Assembly: GCA_004335635.1 (NCBI GenBank)
Contig: QAXH01005480.1
Coordinates: forward strand, 57,719-121,718
Source: Chloromonas sp. AAM2
Lineage: Eukaryota; Chlorophyta; Chlorophyceae; Chlamydomonadales; Chlamydomonadaceae
DNA: 64,000 nt
Direction of reading: 5' to 3'
Shown: piece by piece, positions 44,143 through 57,091 of the stretch
Layout of the letters: every line of letters starts with the position of its first letter
How positions within the stretch are numbered: position 1 is the stretch's first letter
Notes under the pieces: generated by a model
The model's input: the letters and a program-made list of their open reading frames with translations, nothing else
What the model was told of the DNA's origin: nothing
Database searches by the model: none
Position numbers and translations under genes: made by a program

Positions 44143-46887
44143 TTAGGCTGTCTGTGGCACAGGCTGTGGTGCCGAGGTGGCCACGGCATGCGAGCCGGAG
44201 TGCGAGGCTTGGAGTGAGCCTGCGCGGGTGATGAGTGTCCGCTGCATCTCCATGACCTCCTTGATGGTGTTGTAGAGCAGGGTGGCTTCGCGGGGTGGCA
44301 GGATGGATCCGTTCAAAATCTCAGTGGGCGTCACCTGCAAACACCACGCACCCCACCTCAAACTTGATTCCTTTACTCCCGATATGACTTGTGTTTTGTT
44401 TCTTTCTTAATCTAGTCTGATTGCCACCAACTTGTCGTTACTGCCAGCGGCTCTCCTGCCCTGGCTGTTTGGGCACGGTATGGCTGCTCGTGCGCGCCAA
44501 ATGCTGGGATTCAATGCTGCTACTGGCCACCACAGGCACAGCATGAAGAAGCGCGTGCACCAAGATGCACACAGCGACAAACACACGCATCTTTAGGAGT
44601 GGTGGTGCGAATGTCAGCCTCTTTGGGCCTCTTCCTAGCTATGTGGCATGTCAGCTTACAGTGTGTCAGCTTACAGTGTGAGAAGGTGTTCCAGACATGA
44701 AGAGAGACACCCATGCATGTGGCCAAAGAGAAGAGACACAAACAGTACATGGCCCCTCAACACCTACGTGGAAACAGGCACGTGTGTGGCACCCACCCTA
44801 ATGCAGTTTAGTGACTTGAGTGTACTGTAGTGAGTTTGGTGAGTTTAGGTTAGCATGTGTGCGATGCTGATACCATTCTATATATTGTCTACTACATCGT
44901 ATAGCTGATATCGCTGGTTGCACCAGAGTTGTTGTCAAGTGAATACAACGTTAAGTGATTCAGGGAGCCGCTCCACCTGGATCCCGTAACAGCTGCTGAT
45001 GTCTTCCACGTCGATTTAAAATGGATGTGAAGGTATATATTGTTTTTTGATTGTTTTTTTTTAGAATGGTACTACAACCCTTTTCTGATTGCGAAGAACA
45101 CGGTTTCGCACCGTAGCACCTGAGCGCACCTGTGACTATGCATACTACATTGTACTTGCTTCCAGATGGCTGCATTATGGACCTGTGGTCGTTAACCACT
45201 CAATGACGTTCACCACTCTGACTTCAATGACGTTGCTATGTGCAAACCGTCCCACCTGCGCCCCGTAGCAGTTGCTGATATCTTCCACGTCGGTTTCCAC
45301 TGAGGTGCCCTTCAGTGACATATCCATCATCATACCCCTGTGCAACACGAGGCAATCCACAAGGTAGAAACGTGAGTAACAGACCAGTGACTTTGCCTCG
45401 CCTGGTGATGCTGCTGCATGGTCCGACAAATGGCCTCTCTCTCCCAGCTTGTAGAAAGAGACTGTGCGCAACGGACCAATGACCTGGTCTCGTTGTGGTC
45501 GCCGGTTTCTACTGGCCTGGCCTAACATATGCAACAGGTGTTCAAAGCACTTGAAAAAACAAGTGCCAGAGTGCCTTCATCCCATGCAAAGGAATGCTCA
45601 GCGTCCTCCTCCCAGAGTGTGGGGAGGGGTGTGTGTGTAAGAGGCCGGTAGCTTGGTCTCGCTTTGGTCTCCACTGTCATGGTGGGACACATGCAACAGG
45701 TGTCGGATGGCAGTACTCGCATGGACACATGCAACAGGGCAGTACTCGCATGGACACATGCCAGAGCGTGCTGTCACATGACGTGCAGTCTACATAGGAC
45801 TGTGCAGCCCGGAGGACAGAAAGCGTGCAACGATGCTCAGCGAAGGCACATGCACATGCAACTTGACAGATTGGTGCCTAATTGCTTCTACCCTAGTTCT
45901 TCGGTTTGCATGGTATGAAAACACAGTTGTGCTTATGTGTCCTCAAATCATGCGTGTTCCCCAACTCACTTGCTGATTGTGAAGGCCTTGGTTTTCAACC
46001 CTGTGAGCCCCGTCTGTGCGTTCTGTGTGTCCAAGGTTAGATCCTTGTTGAAAGCGTCCTTCAAGTTGAGCGCCATTTCCAACCCAACCTTCATGGCACG
46101 CTTGTCCTGCGCGGTTACATGGTCCAGAAGCCATTTGTACTTGCTCTGGCAGTTGCCTGGGGCTGCTCAGCATTTGAAATGCCAAAGGTTTCTATTTCAC
46201 CTTTGGTTCTGCACAACTCATTGAGATTGTAAACAGGGTAACCGCCAGCTTACTGTTGATCAAGCACCTGGAGTGCAAATGTGGAGCATGGGCTGAAGAT
46301 GGCTAGCACTCACCGCCTTGAAGTTGGTGATTTCTTCTTCTGTGGCTAGGCAAATGATAGTGTGCTGTTCGCTGAAGCCCATGACGGCGCCCACGCTGAA
46401 TCCATCCACTTTGACTGGCAGAGGTGCGGACCTGCCACGAAGCAGGCATGCATCGGCAGTCAGGAAAAAGGTCGCGGCAGGCATCGGGCAGTCAGTAGCG
46501 CTGCAGCTCTAAGGAAGCGCTTACCACCCGCTAGGCCGGTTGGGGGCGCGAGCGATCAGCAGCCCGTAACCTTGCGTAATGGAAAGTCCAAAACCAATCT
46601 GCATGGCAACAACAGCTTGCTTAAGGGTTTGCGAGTGCGGACAGCCGGCAATGTGAATGTGTTCTTCTGGCCTTGCCACACACCTTGTCAGTCTTCATGA
46701 TGAGCAGGCCCTTCGCTTCCTGAAGGTAGAGTGAAGGAATTGTGTTCTTTTCTGCCATTGCCTTGAGCGTGTCCACTCCGTCTAAAATTGAGATGAGCAG
46801 TGGGTTTTTATGTACATCCAGCATGCGCCTGGGGCCCTGCTTGACGCCCAGCTCTGTCAGAATCTCGCCTTCACTAACTTCCGTCAT
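44143..46887 (-). CDS. SYLF/Ysc84-domain lipid-binding protein
   Basis: Six minus-strand exons fit in phase: 46887-46684, 46598-46525, 46431-46314, 46145-45970, 45337-45256 and 44334-44143, giving 281 residues. Domain landmarks in order: LYLQEAKGLLIMKTDKIGFG (57-73), YGLLIAR, WSAPLPVKVDGFSVGAVMG (93-111), CLATEEEITNF, DMSLKG, DVEDISNCYGAQ and VTPTEILNGSI. The C-terminal 25 residues are low complexity. SYLF domains (yeast Ysc84, animal SH3YL1) bind phosphoinositides, and fungal ones also bind actin. This protein has no SH3 or FYVE partner domain, like many algal and bacterial members. It covers the full domain length. It is divergent from the gene at 47500. A 74-base exon (46598-46525) was found only by joining phase 0 to phase 2. 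Confidence 0.9.
44977..45015 (-). repeat. Exon echo of SYLF exon 45337-45256 with donor
   Basis: The exon's last 39 bases (45256-45294) recur: TDVEDISNCYGAQ becomes IDVEDISSCYGIQ, followed by GTGGAG. Two changes are synonymous. It lies in the following intron. Confidence 0.85.
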
Positions 46888-47499
46888 GGTGTTTGTCGTT
46901 TGGGACACGCAAGCAGTGAACAACAATGGACGTGAAGGCGGCTGGCGGGGCAGCCGAGTCAAATCCCAAACCGCCAGTAACGGGTTTGGTTGGTCGCTTT
47001 CCCTTTTGCGGACATGCATCACGGCATTTCACAATGCTCGTACTCCTGTACGCCATACGAGCAGTGGAGAGGTACGCTCAAGATACGAGCATGGAGTGGT
47101 AGAGACCGAGCTACAGCCTTTCTGTCGCTTGCCTTGAAAACACAAGACTTCACAGGCGTTGTACCCCTGCTGGTTCGAGTGACAATTTGCATCAGTGCCT
47201 ACACCGCTCTCTCACGTTGCTGCGGTGCATACTGACTGTCCCTCCTGGTGAGGTTCAAGGTGAGTTTAGAGGCTTACCGCAACAGTTAACATCGCCTGTC
47301 GTGCTGCAATGCATGATTACTGCGGTCCCATCGGGTGCAGTATGCATGTCCTGAGGCTCTTTGCCTTCTGAAGACGGTAGTAATCTGGCCATACTTGTCC
47401 TGAGCTGTTTGGCTTGAGGGTTGCTGCTCTTTTTGGGACAATGATGGTCAGATAGTGATTGAAATTGGTAGAGTGCTTGCATGGGAGCGTGCTTGCAGA
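46888..47499. promoter_or_regulatory. Divergent promoter region (612 bp)
   Basis: It lies between the SYLF gene start (minus) and the start of the disordered protein (plus). No core element is clear enough to name. Confidence 0.4.
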
Positions 47500-50400
47500 A
47501 TGGCGTCTGGAGAACCAGGCCCCGTAAGCACAGCACGAGTTCGCAAGTACGAATCTATAAGCAGCTTGAAAGAGCCAACATGGGACAAGCACACCCTGAT
47601 CTCCTCCATCCCACACCATGTCCGCAAATCCCCACCTACATTGGACACCTCAGCTCCCTCGTCGCCAGCCAAGGCCCGACCGCCCGCACAAGCAACAAGT
47701 ACGCCCTCTCATCTCCAACAACACATAGCGCCTCCTCCAGTGCCCCCTGCTGCCAGCATTGCAGCCGACGCAACTGTCAGGCCATTGAATTCGCTGTCCT
47801 CCTTTCGCAACCCTGAGCAAGCAACGCTACCAGGAAGCGCAGCTGCGCTAGCACACACGCAGCCTACGCATTTGACCTCGGCACGCCGTGCCGCTGAGAG
47901 CGCAGCGGTGACAAACGCGATAGCAGGGATGCTGGCACCCAAGCCGGCTTGCCTGTACACGGACGCCAGTACCGGCGTAGCCCCTTCCCGCTTTGCGCGC
48001 ACTGGCAGCGTCAACCGCGCTGCCGCTACTTCCGCTGTCGGGCACCATGGTGCACAACGTCGCCAAACCAGCGAGGATGAGGATGCTACCCCGGAGGCCT
48101 CCTTGATTGCGCAACTTGGTTATAAACTCAAAGTGGGTGCTGTTGAAAGTCCAGCATTGAGCACAGGGCAAACACCGGTGCAATCTCCACGCCGGACTCG
48201 TGGTGCTAGTGGTCGAGCTCCTGCAGGATTGAGCGTGCTGGTCGGAAATAGCAACGGCACGGTAACGGGATCTGCAAAGGCAACCAACTCAGCCCCTGCA
48301 TCGCCCATCACTGAGCGGGGCAAGGCTTCACGCTTCCAGGGAGGGGCCGCACTATCAGCAGCCATGGTTCTGCAGGCTTCACTTAGTATCGCCGATGGTC
48401 CTGCAAGCGCGGCCTTGTCGGCATGCAGCACGCCAGCCGGAGCAACGTCGCCTGTTCTGCACAGGAGCGGGAGCGTGCTTAGTGGATCGGCATCACCGTT
48501 GCTGGATCGGATCGGCAGCGTCAGTCGAGGGATGACATCGCCTATTCTCGATGGCACGGGTCGTGGATGGGACATGTACGGGATGCCCTGCCTGTCGCCT
48601 GGTGGACTGAGCAGACAGGCCAGCATGGCAAGGACCCAAAGCACAGGTGAGCAGTGATGCTGAAATGGATGGATGGTGCCTAGCTGTCATCATTTGATTT
48701 GCCCCAAGCATTGCTCCGAACAAACAAACCTCCTAAAGCTGGGCCTGTGCTAACCACTACTAGACACTGGAAATCATCAGAAACAAAAGTCGGTTGCAAC
48801 TCTGCTTGACAATGACCTGGAGTTTGACTAGCATGACAGCATAGTCATTGCTGGCAATTCAAAGGCTAGTTGCAGTCGTTGCTAGTGCTTAATCGACATG
48901 TTGTGTCATGGTGGCTGGCATGCCGTACAGGTGGATCAAACCCTGGCGGCATGTCACCTACAACTATGCTGGGCCGTGCAAGCACCATGGCACGTGGGCA
49001 AAGCAATGGCAAGGCAAGGCCTGGCCTGGGCCATTCGCCTAGCATGGCCCGCAGCAGCGGTAGCGGTGCTGATAACAGCATCATAGCTACAATAGATCCA
49101 CCGATGAGCCCCATACAAATACACAACCAGCACGTGCAGCTGAAAACGTTGGCACAGTCCATCGCTCGCAATGTGGCCAGTACATCACGGGCAGGGAATG
49201 TACTGCGACCCACAAGTGCTGTCCAGGGTTTGGTCACCAACGCTGTCCAAGGTTCAGCCACCAGTGCTGTCCTGCCTAGTGCCGGCAGCAGCGGCCTCAG
49301 TAGCGCCGGGCCCAGTGGCCTTAGTGCAGCTGGCCCCAGTGGAGTGTTCAACACCAGCACCGCTGGTCCAGCTGGTGATGGAGCAGCAGCAGCAGCATCT
49401 GCAGCCTGGCTCCAGCCTGTGCAGCTGCTGGGGACACAGCTGGGCGCAGGTGCAGCTGCAGTGGCACCATTTATCGGAGTTGCCCAACCACCGAGCGTCG
49501 TTGACACTGACATCAACGGCTGTTGCTTGTCGCCTGGTGCGGGGGCAGAGCAGTTCATGTTATCAGAGAAGCTGTGGGCACCTGGTGGCGAGTCAGCCGC
49601 AGCAGCCCGGGAGGCAGAACACCACTCCATGCCGCAGTTGCTGCTGTGGTCGCAGGCGGGAAGAGCGTCCTCGCGACCTCGTCTCTCGCTTTCAGGTGAT
49701 GCTGCCATAACGACTCCCATTACCGCTACAACAAACACGACTGCCACTCCCACCACCACCACCACCACCACCACCGCTGCCAACACAAACACTACTGGCA
49801 GCACACCAAGGCCACGCCTATCTCTAACAGGTGACGGTGCCGCCGCTGCCGCCACCACTGGCAACACGTCTAGACCACGCCTCTCCCTTTCAGGTGATGC
49901 CGCCGCTGCCACCACCACTGGCAACACAACAAGGCCACGCCTCTCTCTGGCAGGCAGCACGATTTCTGAGACAACCCAAGCCATGAACACCGTCAGTGGT
50001 GCACTCCCAGCCTCGCCATGGGAGCTGCCAATGGCGGTTAGTTTCAAGTCCCAGCTGAACTCAGGTAGCCCAGAGCTGCATTCAACCCCACAGCTTGGGC
50101 GCTGCTCCCAGCCGCAGCTGGCTATCCCAGCTGATCCTCAGCCAGTGTCACTCTGGAGCCAGCCAAGCAGCACATCCCAGTCACAGCTGGCTGTCCCAAC
50201 TGACCCTCAGCCAGTGTCACTCTGGGGCCAGCCAAGCAGCACATCCCAGTCACAGCTGGCTGTCCCAACTGATCCTCAGCCAGTGTCACTCTGGGGCCAG
50301 CCAAGCAGCACATCCCAGTCACAGCTGGCTGTCCCAACTGACCCTCAGCCAGTGTCGCTCTGGGGCCAGCCAAGCAGCACATCCCAGTCACAGCTGGCTG

Positions 50401-51635
50401 TTCCAACTGACCCTCAGCCAGTGTCACTCTGCCGCCAGCCAAGCAGCGCATCCCAGCCGCAGCTGGCTCTGCCTGGCAGTATACAGTCAGCTGCTCCGTG
50501 GCCACCAGCAGGTGGAAGCTCCCAGCCGCAGCTGGGGCTGGACATGGCCAGCCTGGCAGCTGGGCTCCAGCCGACCAGCCCAGCCTCTGCTGCTACCGCT
50601 GCCTGCACACCGCACACCGCCCAGCAGCTGCTGCTCAGCTCTCGGCAGCTTCTGCTCAGCTCTCCACCCAGTGCACGTGTCAGCATCCCATCGCTGCCTA
50701 CAGAAACGGCCTCACCAGCAGCCTCTCCCATTCGCCAAAGCTCACCCTTGCCCATTCACTCCGGCATGTCCAACCTCAGCGCGACTGGCCCAGACGCAAC
50801 ATGCACCGACGTTCGCCCCAGCGAGGTCCGCCCCCCAACAACTAGCCCTGCCACGTGCACCCCAGTAACTGCCACCGTTGCGCCCACACTTCAATCTGTC
50901 TGCAGCACTGGGACAACCACAGCTCCTGATTACCAGAGCCACGTGGCTAAGCATCAAAGCCACGTGGCTCTAATGAATTCAGGCATGGCAGTGCTTCAAG
51001 CCTTGCAGGGGCCAGGGGCTTTGGCACCAGGCGCACGTACGCCAAGGGCCGTTGCATCTGCCCAGCCCAGCAGGGACGGGGCAGGGCAGGAGGAAGTCCC
51101 AGGACGCGAGGCGGCTGCGTTGTCGCCAAGCCAAGCGGGTGAGCCTTTGATTGTGGTATGTGCTCGGCCACACCCGGGTGCATACGTGGCATGGACATAG
51201 GGCTGGGTGCATGTGTAGCTTGCGTCAAAGGTAAAGTTCGTGTCTATCCGTGAAGTGTTGTCTGTGCTTAACATTCGCCCAGTCACACCTTGCATGCCAC
51301 TGAGAGTCCAACCTGTTTGCCTTGCATCGCGCCTTGCATGCATATGGGGGTATGGTATGCTAACCCTCACACTTGCGGTGTGCATCCCATTGCCAGTTGA
51401 ACCCTGCTGTATCATTTGATCCATTCTCTATGATTACCATGCTCTGCCCTTTGACGCAGGTGCGGTGCGCAGCAGCTATGCCCAGCTGCATGGTTTGCTA
51501 GGCACGAGCACATGGGAGCGTCAGCTGGGGCCGGGCTACACGGCAGCCCCGGCACCCACGCCCGACGCGGCCCATTTCCGACGCAAGGCCGCCGCGCGCA
51601 CCGCACAGGAGGCCAGGGACAAGACACACAGATAG
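47500..51635 (+). CDS. Very long, mostly disordered Ser/Ala/Pro-rich protein, unknown function
   Basis: Three exons join in phase: 47500-48646, 48931-51138 and 51460-51635, giving 1176 residues. An ATG at 47455 in the same frame is an alternative start. Short ordered-looking pieces are RVRKYESISSLKEPTWDKHT near the N-terminus, IQIHNQHVQLKTLAQSIARN near 450, and SSYAQLHGLLGTSTWERQLG near the C-terminus. Repeated short motifs include SPVLxRxGS and RPRLSLSGD (four copies). A 23-residue unit (SLWGQPSSTSQSQLAVPTDP core) repeats five to six times at 50095-50470. The many SP and RxxS sites suggest a phosphorylated or cytoskeletal scaffold, but that is inference; no domain was recognised. Confidence 0.7.
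50095..50470. repeat. 69-bp coding tandem repeat (5-6 copies)
   Basis: Units of 69 bases keep the frame and encode 23 residues each. Copies differ by single bases, with the first and last copies the most divergent. Confidence 0.9.
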
Positions 51636-53151
51636 ACAGAGCCCGGGGCAAAACCCTGTGACGACACCTCTGACGGCACCCGGTGTTGCACCTTTCTGCG
51701 TTGCAACAAAGGCTGAACAAAATTCATGGCTGTATGTTGAAACACTGTCTGAGATTGTTGCATGTCTGCCTGGCTAAGAGCTGGGCATTGTTGCATGACC
51801 ACCGGGCCATTTATTTTTGGCACCTCCGATTATCATGGTATGCATGATCCTTGCGTTTGCACGACCCCACCACATCCGGGGGTCAAGCAGTTTTGACTGC
51901 ACAGTACTGGCCAATGGCAATCGCATGACATATGGTACGTTGTCATGCAATAGTTTAGAACACTGTTGCACATCCGAAGCCTGTGGTTTGTTTTCTCCCC
52001 AAAAATTTGTTGACATCATTTTCCAGTTTCCGGCCTTGGCAGAGCAATCAGCAGCTTCACAGCCGATGTACACTGGGGCCAGTCTGGCAAGGTTTGCTCC
52101 AAGCTTTACTTTTTCCTGAAGCCTTGGCAGGGTGCAACTGAAAGGTCTGAATGCCGGCGTAATCAGGCCCTGACTCTACACGTCACCTTTCCACTGCCTT
52201 GCGTGTGCCCATTGTGCCTTGTCTCGCCTCGGTCCTCTTGTTTTCTTGCTCAGTGTTGATCAGGGCAGTGCCCATGCTGTTTTGTATCCTGTGTCGGCTT
52301 CATTGGTGTAAACACATACCTAAAGCAATAGTGGTAACGTTATCAAGGAGCTCGTCCTGTGCATGGCTTTCACGTCCGGTAGGCCCGGATGGCATGGGAG
52401 AGGAGATGGTAGAAGCCATGGGCATGCGCCAGTGCGTGTCACAAAGCTAGCACTGTACTGCTGAGTGCTGAATCTGACCGGGGCCGGTTGGTTGAAATCG
52501 TTATTTGCACTTTAAAAAATCCTAGTCATGTGCATGTCAGCCAGGTCAGAGGTTGTCATTCCTCAGGATTGAGTGCACCTTACTTACCGTCTCCGGCCAG
52601 CGTATGATGATGTAACGGTATGTGTAGACAGAGGGTTTCTGATGCCTAATTGTGGAGTTCACCGTGTTGCTTGCTCACGCTCTCCATCCAGTGAGCAAGA
52701 CGTTTCTTTAATTACAGAGACAGGACCCACACGCACTGAGACCCGAGGTTGTAAAGTTACCAACGAAAGAAAACGTTTACGGCAACACTGACGCTACTCA
52801 CACCACCCCCGGATGACAGGCTGCCAACCAGTGAAACATCAAGGCAATAAACCCAAACAGAGGGTTACCGTAAACTGAAAAGAGCCACAGACAGTACATG
52901 CTTGGATAGTGAGAATGGACAGTGCGTAACTTGGTATCTTATCCAACATGAACGCTTGACAGTGTTCTAAATGTTGTGTTACTTTGATTGCACACCAGGC
53001 CTACATACCCTTCAGAACTGCCCTTGATTGCTGTCACTGTTTGCACCAGATACACATTTTGATGACACGAGTTAGGGAGCAGCACAGCCATTGTAACTTA
53101 TTTAGGCCCATCGCATTGTCAGACCATTTGCATTTGTATCATCTACCAGGC
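51636..53151. other. Intergenic region between convergent genes
   Basis: It holds the 3' ends of the + gene ending at 51635 and the - gene ending at 53152. A 99-codon minus frame at 52073-51774 looks protein-like in parts, but I cannot place it in a family or connect exons to it. Confidence 0.35.
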
Positions 53152-54733
53152 CTATTTGTCCAGCAAGGGTCCTATCCGGTTGGCCGAGGATCTGAACTGC
53201 TTGTCGCGCTGTGCCTGCCCTGCACGCCGCCGGCCGGCCTCTATCGCCGCCTCCACTGGGTCGCGCTGCGCTCGGCCCATCGCCAGGTGCGGCCAGGCGC
53301 CCTCGCCCAGTGCCGCTCTAAGGGAGGAGTACTGGTCCGCCAATACCTCTGCAGTGAGAGGCAGGGCGCACAGACTGTGCATCGGCGAACGTGAATACAC
53401 TGCTCAAGGACGTGAACACCTGCTTCGGCGGCCCCACAGGCGGTCTCCTGGCACACCAAGAGCAAAGGCTCGAAGTACAGATGTGAATGAACTGTGTCCG
53501 TATGGCATGCATGAAGAGGACAGCAGAGGCCTGTGGTTATGTGTGCCAGCTGCGTAGCAATCCGGCCTCAGGACTGCTCCTGTGTTCAGCTGTCAGATTC
53601 GCATGGCACGGCTCAGAAGCACAGATCAGGCAGCTCACCTGTGTAGCATGCATGAGGCTGCACATGGGCTTGCGCAATTCACATGAGCATAAAAGACAGT
53701 GAGGCTCAACCTGAGGCTCACCTGTGTTGATGACATGTTGCGAGTCCCTAGGCCCAGGAGAATCACATGCAGTGCTCGAACTGCGTCTCCTAGTCAGCAC
53801 CACGATGTCCTTATCACGTGGTGTGACCGCCCCTTCCTGCAGGGAGCAACATAGCAGCAGTCAACAGGCAATAATCAACAACAGCGATGTGTAATGAGCA
53901 GACGCTATGATTGTCCTACTGAGCACATGCTGGGACCCTTCCCCTGCTGCAGAGGACTGCAGGTATCAACAGCAGTAAAATAGGCAGCATCCGGTTAGTA
54001 CAGCAAAGCTGCACAGGACAGTGTGACTCTCAATTCGACGATTTTGATTTGGATAGCCCATCAGGCGCCATGCTGAAAGGGATTAAATCCGTGCCAAGGA
54101 AGGTCTTTGCACAGTAATAGACGAAGGATTGTAAGCTGCAGCTTTGCAACATGGGCTGCACTCAACATGGCTGTAGCATGCAGCATGCCATGTCGCAGAA
54201 AACCAATCATTGGTCATGGTGCCACACCACAGCCTCAGCTCTTACGTGTGGTGTGGCACCGCGGCCCTGCACTGCCGGGCCCTGTGTCCTGAGAATGGCT
54301 GTTTGATCTACGCGTGAATGTACTTACGTGTGGTGTTGTACTGCGCGCCCCTTGTGCCCGTAGTATGGCTGCAGCCGCCGCTAGGCCGCTAAGAGGGTTC
54401 ACCGTCGGGTCGGCTGCGGCCGCTGCGGCTGCGGCCTGACGCTCCTGGGCTTCTAAGGCCTTGTAACTGCAGGGTACGGGGAGTGAGAGTAAGAGTGACA
54501 ATACGGGAAGCAGTGAGATGATGGCATGATAAAATCACATTGTCAGGCCTTTTGACTGCAGGGTAAGGAGAGTAAGGGTAAGGATGAGGGTAAGGGTATG
54601 GACAAGAGGCAAGGGGAGAAAGGGTGTAAGGGTAAGGCAAGGTCAAAGCAAGGGGAGTAAAGGCAAGGCAAGCTGACCCAACAATCAACTCTTTAGCAAC
54701 ATCCAGCGTGATGCTGACAAATCCTTCCACCAT
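53152..54733 (-). CDS. Small helical protein of unknown function, possibly the 3' part of the neighbouring gene
   Basis: Four exons fit in phase: 54733-54678, 54466-54328, 53836-53722 and 53348-53152 (stop 53154-53152), giving 168 residues. It starts MVEGFVSITLDVAKELIVG. An Ala/Gln helix (YKALEAQERQA) and a basic segment (DKDIVVLTRRRSSSTACDSP) follow, then a charged C-terminal helix (EAAIEAGRRRAGQAQRDKQF). No family was recognised. Only 157 bp separate it from the stop of the upstream minus-strand gene. A GT at 54963 in that gene would allow an in-phase splice onto the segment before 54733, so the two may be one transcript. Confidence 0.6.
54246..54280 (-). repeat. Exon echo of exon 54466-54328 with donor
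   Basis: The last 35 or so exon bases and the CACACGTAAG donor (54324-54362) recur 82 bases downstream; RAQGARSTTPH becomes RAVQGRGATPH. Confidence 0.75.
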
Positions 54734-54890
54734 ATCTAAACAAGCACGACCCCAATCGAGAGCCTTTGCTTGTGCATTTGTTTTGGCTTTCTAGGTGTAG
54801 TACTAGTTCTAGGTACTACTTGGTGAACAGTATTTATTCATATCATTGTCATATGAATTTGAAGCACGAGCCCCAACTTCTGCAAACTCA

Positions 54891-57091
54891 CTATGCAATG
54901 TTAGAAAACGCTGGGCCAGGATCCGGGGCCTGGGAAGTAGTAGGCACCGGTGGAGGTGTACCAGCCTCCCCCCCCGCCCCTGGCGCAGCATTTCCCCCTT
55001 GTGTCTCATTCCCTGGTGTGTTGTGGCCCTGGGATGCAGCATGTGAAGTACGGCTGCTCTGCAGCCACTTTGCCGCGGAAGAGGCAGCTGCCTGCACCTC
55101 CGAAGGCACCCCTTGGCTGTCGATCGGATTGGCGACAATGTCGGGGCGGAATCCCCGCCCGCGGCCCTTCTTGTTCAGACCAGTCGTTGCGTACACTAGA
55201 TCGCTGAAGGAGAACTTCTTCTTGCTGCTGGTGGTGTCGGTGGGAGTTGCAGGCGATGCTGGTTGCGTGCCGGGCGCGGGGGAGGCCGTGCCTGCTTGGT
55301 GAGAGGGTGTGGCCTGGCCGGAGGCAGTCGTTGTGCGGAGCGCAGGCGTGACTGCTCGAGTTGCCCCGGCGGCCGGGGCGGGAGACGCGGCTCCCGACCC
55401 GGCACCGCCGCTGCTACGGAACTGATACTTCGATTTGATGGACGCAGCTGGCAGGCAGGTGCCGTTCATTGCAGAGCCCATGGGTCCCATGCCACTTGCA
55501 TGGTCCCCGTTAGACCAGCTGTTGACAACTGCACCCGCCACCGTTTGAAAACGAAGCGCAGTGCTGTCGCCAGAGCAGTTATCCGGTAGGGCTAGTCCGG
55601 TCATGTGTAGTGCCGGTTTCTGTGTGGTGCGGCCTTCCTGAGACTCAGCATGCGAGCGAGCCTGCATGCCCTGCATGCGAGCCATAACCGACCCGGTGGT
55701 TGAGAAGTTGAGCTTTTTCCAACCACCTTCCCCGGCCAAGGGCTCGTCCACGAAGTGGCCGGCCGGGTTATTCTCGGGATTCCATGGGCAAGGGCTGTTT
55801 GGACCAGCGCTGGCAGGCTGCTGCTGCTGCTGCTGCTGTGGCTGTTGGTTCTCCGGCTGCTGCTCTTGTTGCTGTTGTTCCTGCTGCTCCTGATGCTGCT
55901 CTTCTGAGACTGCCCGTCCGTCTTGGGAGGCACCTGTTGATGCACGTGGTGTGGTACGGATGCTTCCTTGCCTCGGGCCCGTCTTGGCTGTGGCAGGTGG
56001 GGTCGGTGTCATCAATCCTGTCTTCACTGGCGAAGCAGCACACACGTAGCCTGCTTCAGAGACGGGGCGGACAAGAGGTGAGCGTGGAACGCGGCCAACA
56101 CCTTGGGCACGTGAAGATCCTGCAGAAGTACGTTGGTTCTCGGCGTTTGCGACCAGGTCGCGTAATGGCACGTCTGTGGAAGGCGGTCTGGGACTGAGCT
56201 GGTTGCTGGAAAGATTGCTACGGGTGCGGGACTCAGCATCATCCTCTGCTGTTCCGACTGCGCTGCTGCTGAAAGGGTGCAATGGCGCTGTGTACTGCTG
56301 AGTAGTTAACGCGCCAGGTGTGGTTGCGCTGCGATCAGAAAACCCGGTTGTTGACGGCCTGATGCGGGGGGTGGAGTTGCCAACAAGGGGTGAGCTGGTG
56401 CCGCTGGCTCCCGGCGCGACTGGAGGCTTGCCCAATGAGTACCGGCTGGCCGGGGAGTTTGCACCGCTGGCGAGAGCTAGCAAGGGCACAGCCTGCTGTC
56501 GTTGCTGCATTGGGGAGGCAGTGTAGGACGTGCTCGGTCGCCGGCCCACGTCTTGATCTGACACCACCAGTGACGTGCGAAGCGACTGCGCAGCGGCTGT
56601 TACTGCGGTGTTTGACTTCGCCCTCAACGCTGACACGTCCGATACGTCCCAAGACTGCAGCATTGGGTGTGCAGCGACCAGTGTCGGCCCATCCGTGCGT
56701 TGCGGCCTGATCCCGGAGTCAACGGACAGCCGGAAAGGGCTGTTCAGGCCACTTCCTGCCTTGCTTGCAGAAGGCAGCAAACCACCCATTGAACTGGCCA
56801 AAGAAAAGGGTTGCGCCGGTTTGGTCCGAGCATCATTTGCTTGCTCGGCTGCCAGCTCTGCAGCTCGCTGGGCCTCTTCCACCAACGAAGCCGTTTGCTG
56901 CACAAACCCTTGCAAAGCTGACAACCTGCATCGCATCAAAGCTCGTGAAAGGAAGGTTTCGTACGGGAGTTTGACATCGTCGCTCAGGCGCCATGATGCC
57001 TTCCATGCCTTAACACTCACTTGCCCACGGATATGTGCGAACGCGAGCTCCTGACATTTCCATCATTGCTGGCTCTCAAGGGCGAAGTCAT
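54891..57091 (-). CDS. Disordered Ser/Pro/Gln-rich protein, unknown function
   Basis: Two exons, 57091-57021 and 56925-54891, joined by a 95-bp intron, give 701 residues. The start MTSPLRASNDGNVRSSRSH is chosen because only this frame joins in phase 2 to the long exon. A short helix (QGFVQQTASLVEEAQRAAEL) follows. The rest is low complexity, with a glutamine-rich tract at 55815-55910. The most ordered-looking parts are a Trp/Phe-containing segment (NNPAGHFVDEPLAGEGGW) and the basic motif KKKFSFSDLVYATTGLNKKG near residue 600. No known domain was seen. In composition it resembles the protein at 47500-51635, which suggests, but does not show, a related role. Confidence 0.7.

Noticed and set aside
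48866..50047. 393-codon minus-strand frame opposite the disordered protein
   Set aside because: It is the shadow of the + strand exon, which has splice sites in phase on both sides and coding repeats; the minus frame has neither.
51774..52073. 99-codon minus-strand frame
   Set aside because: No family match, no splice context, and no neighbour exons in phase; not enough for a gene call.
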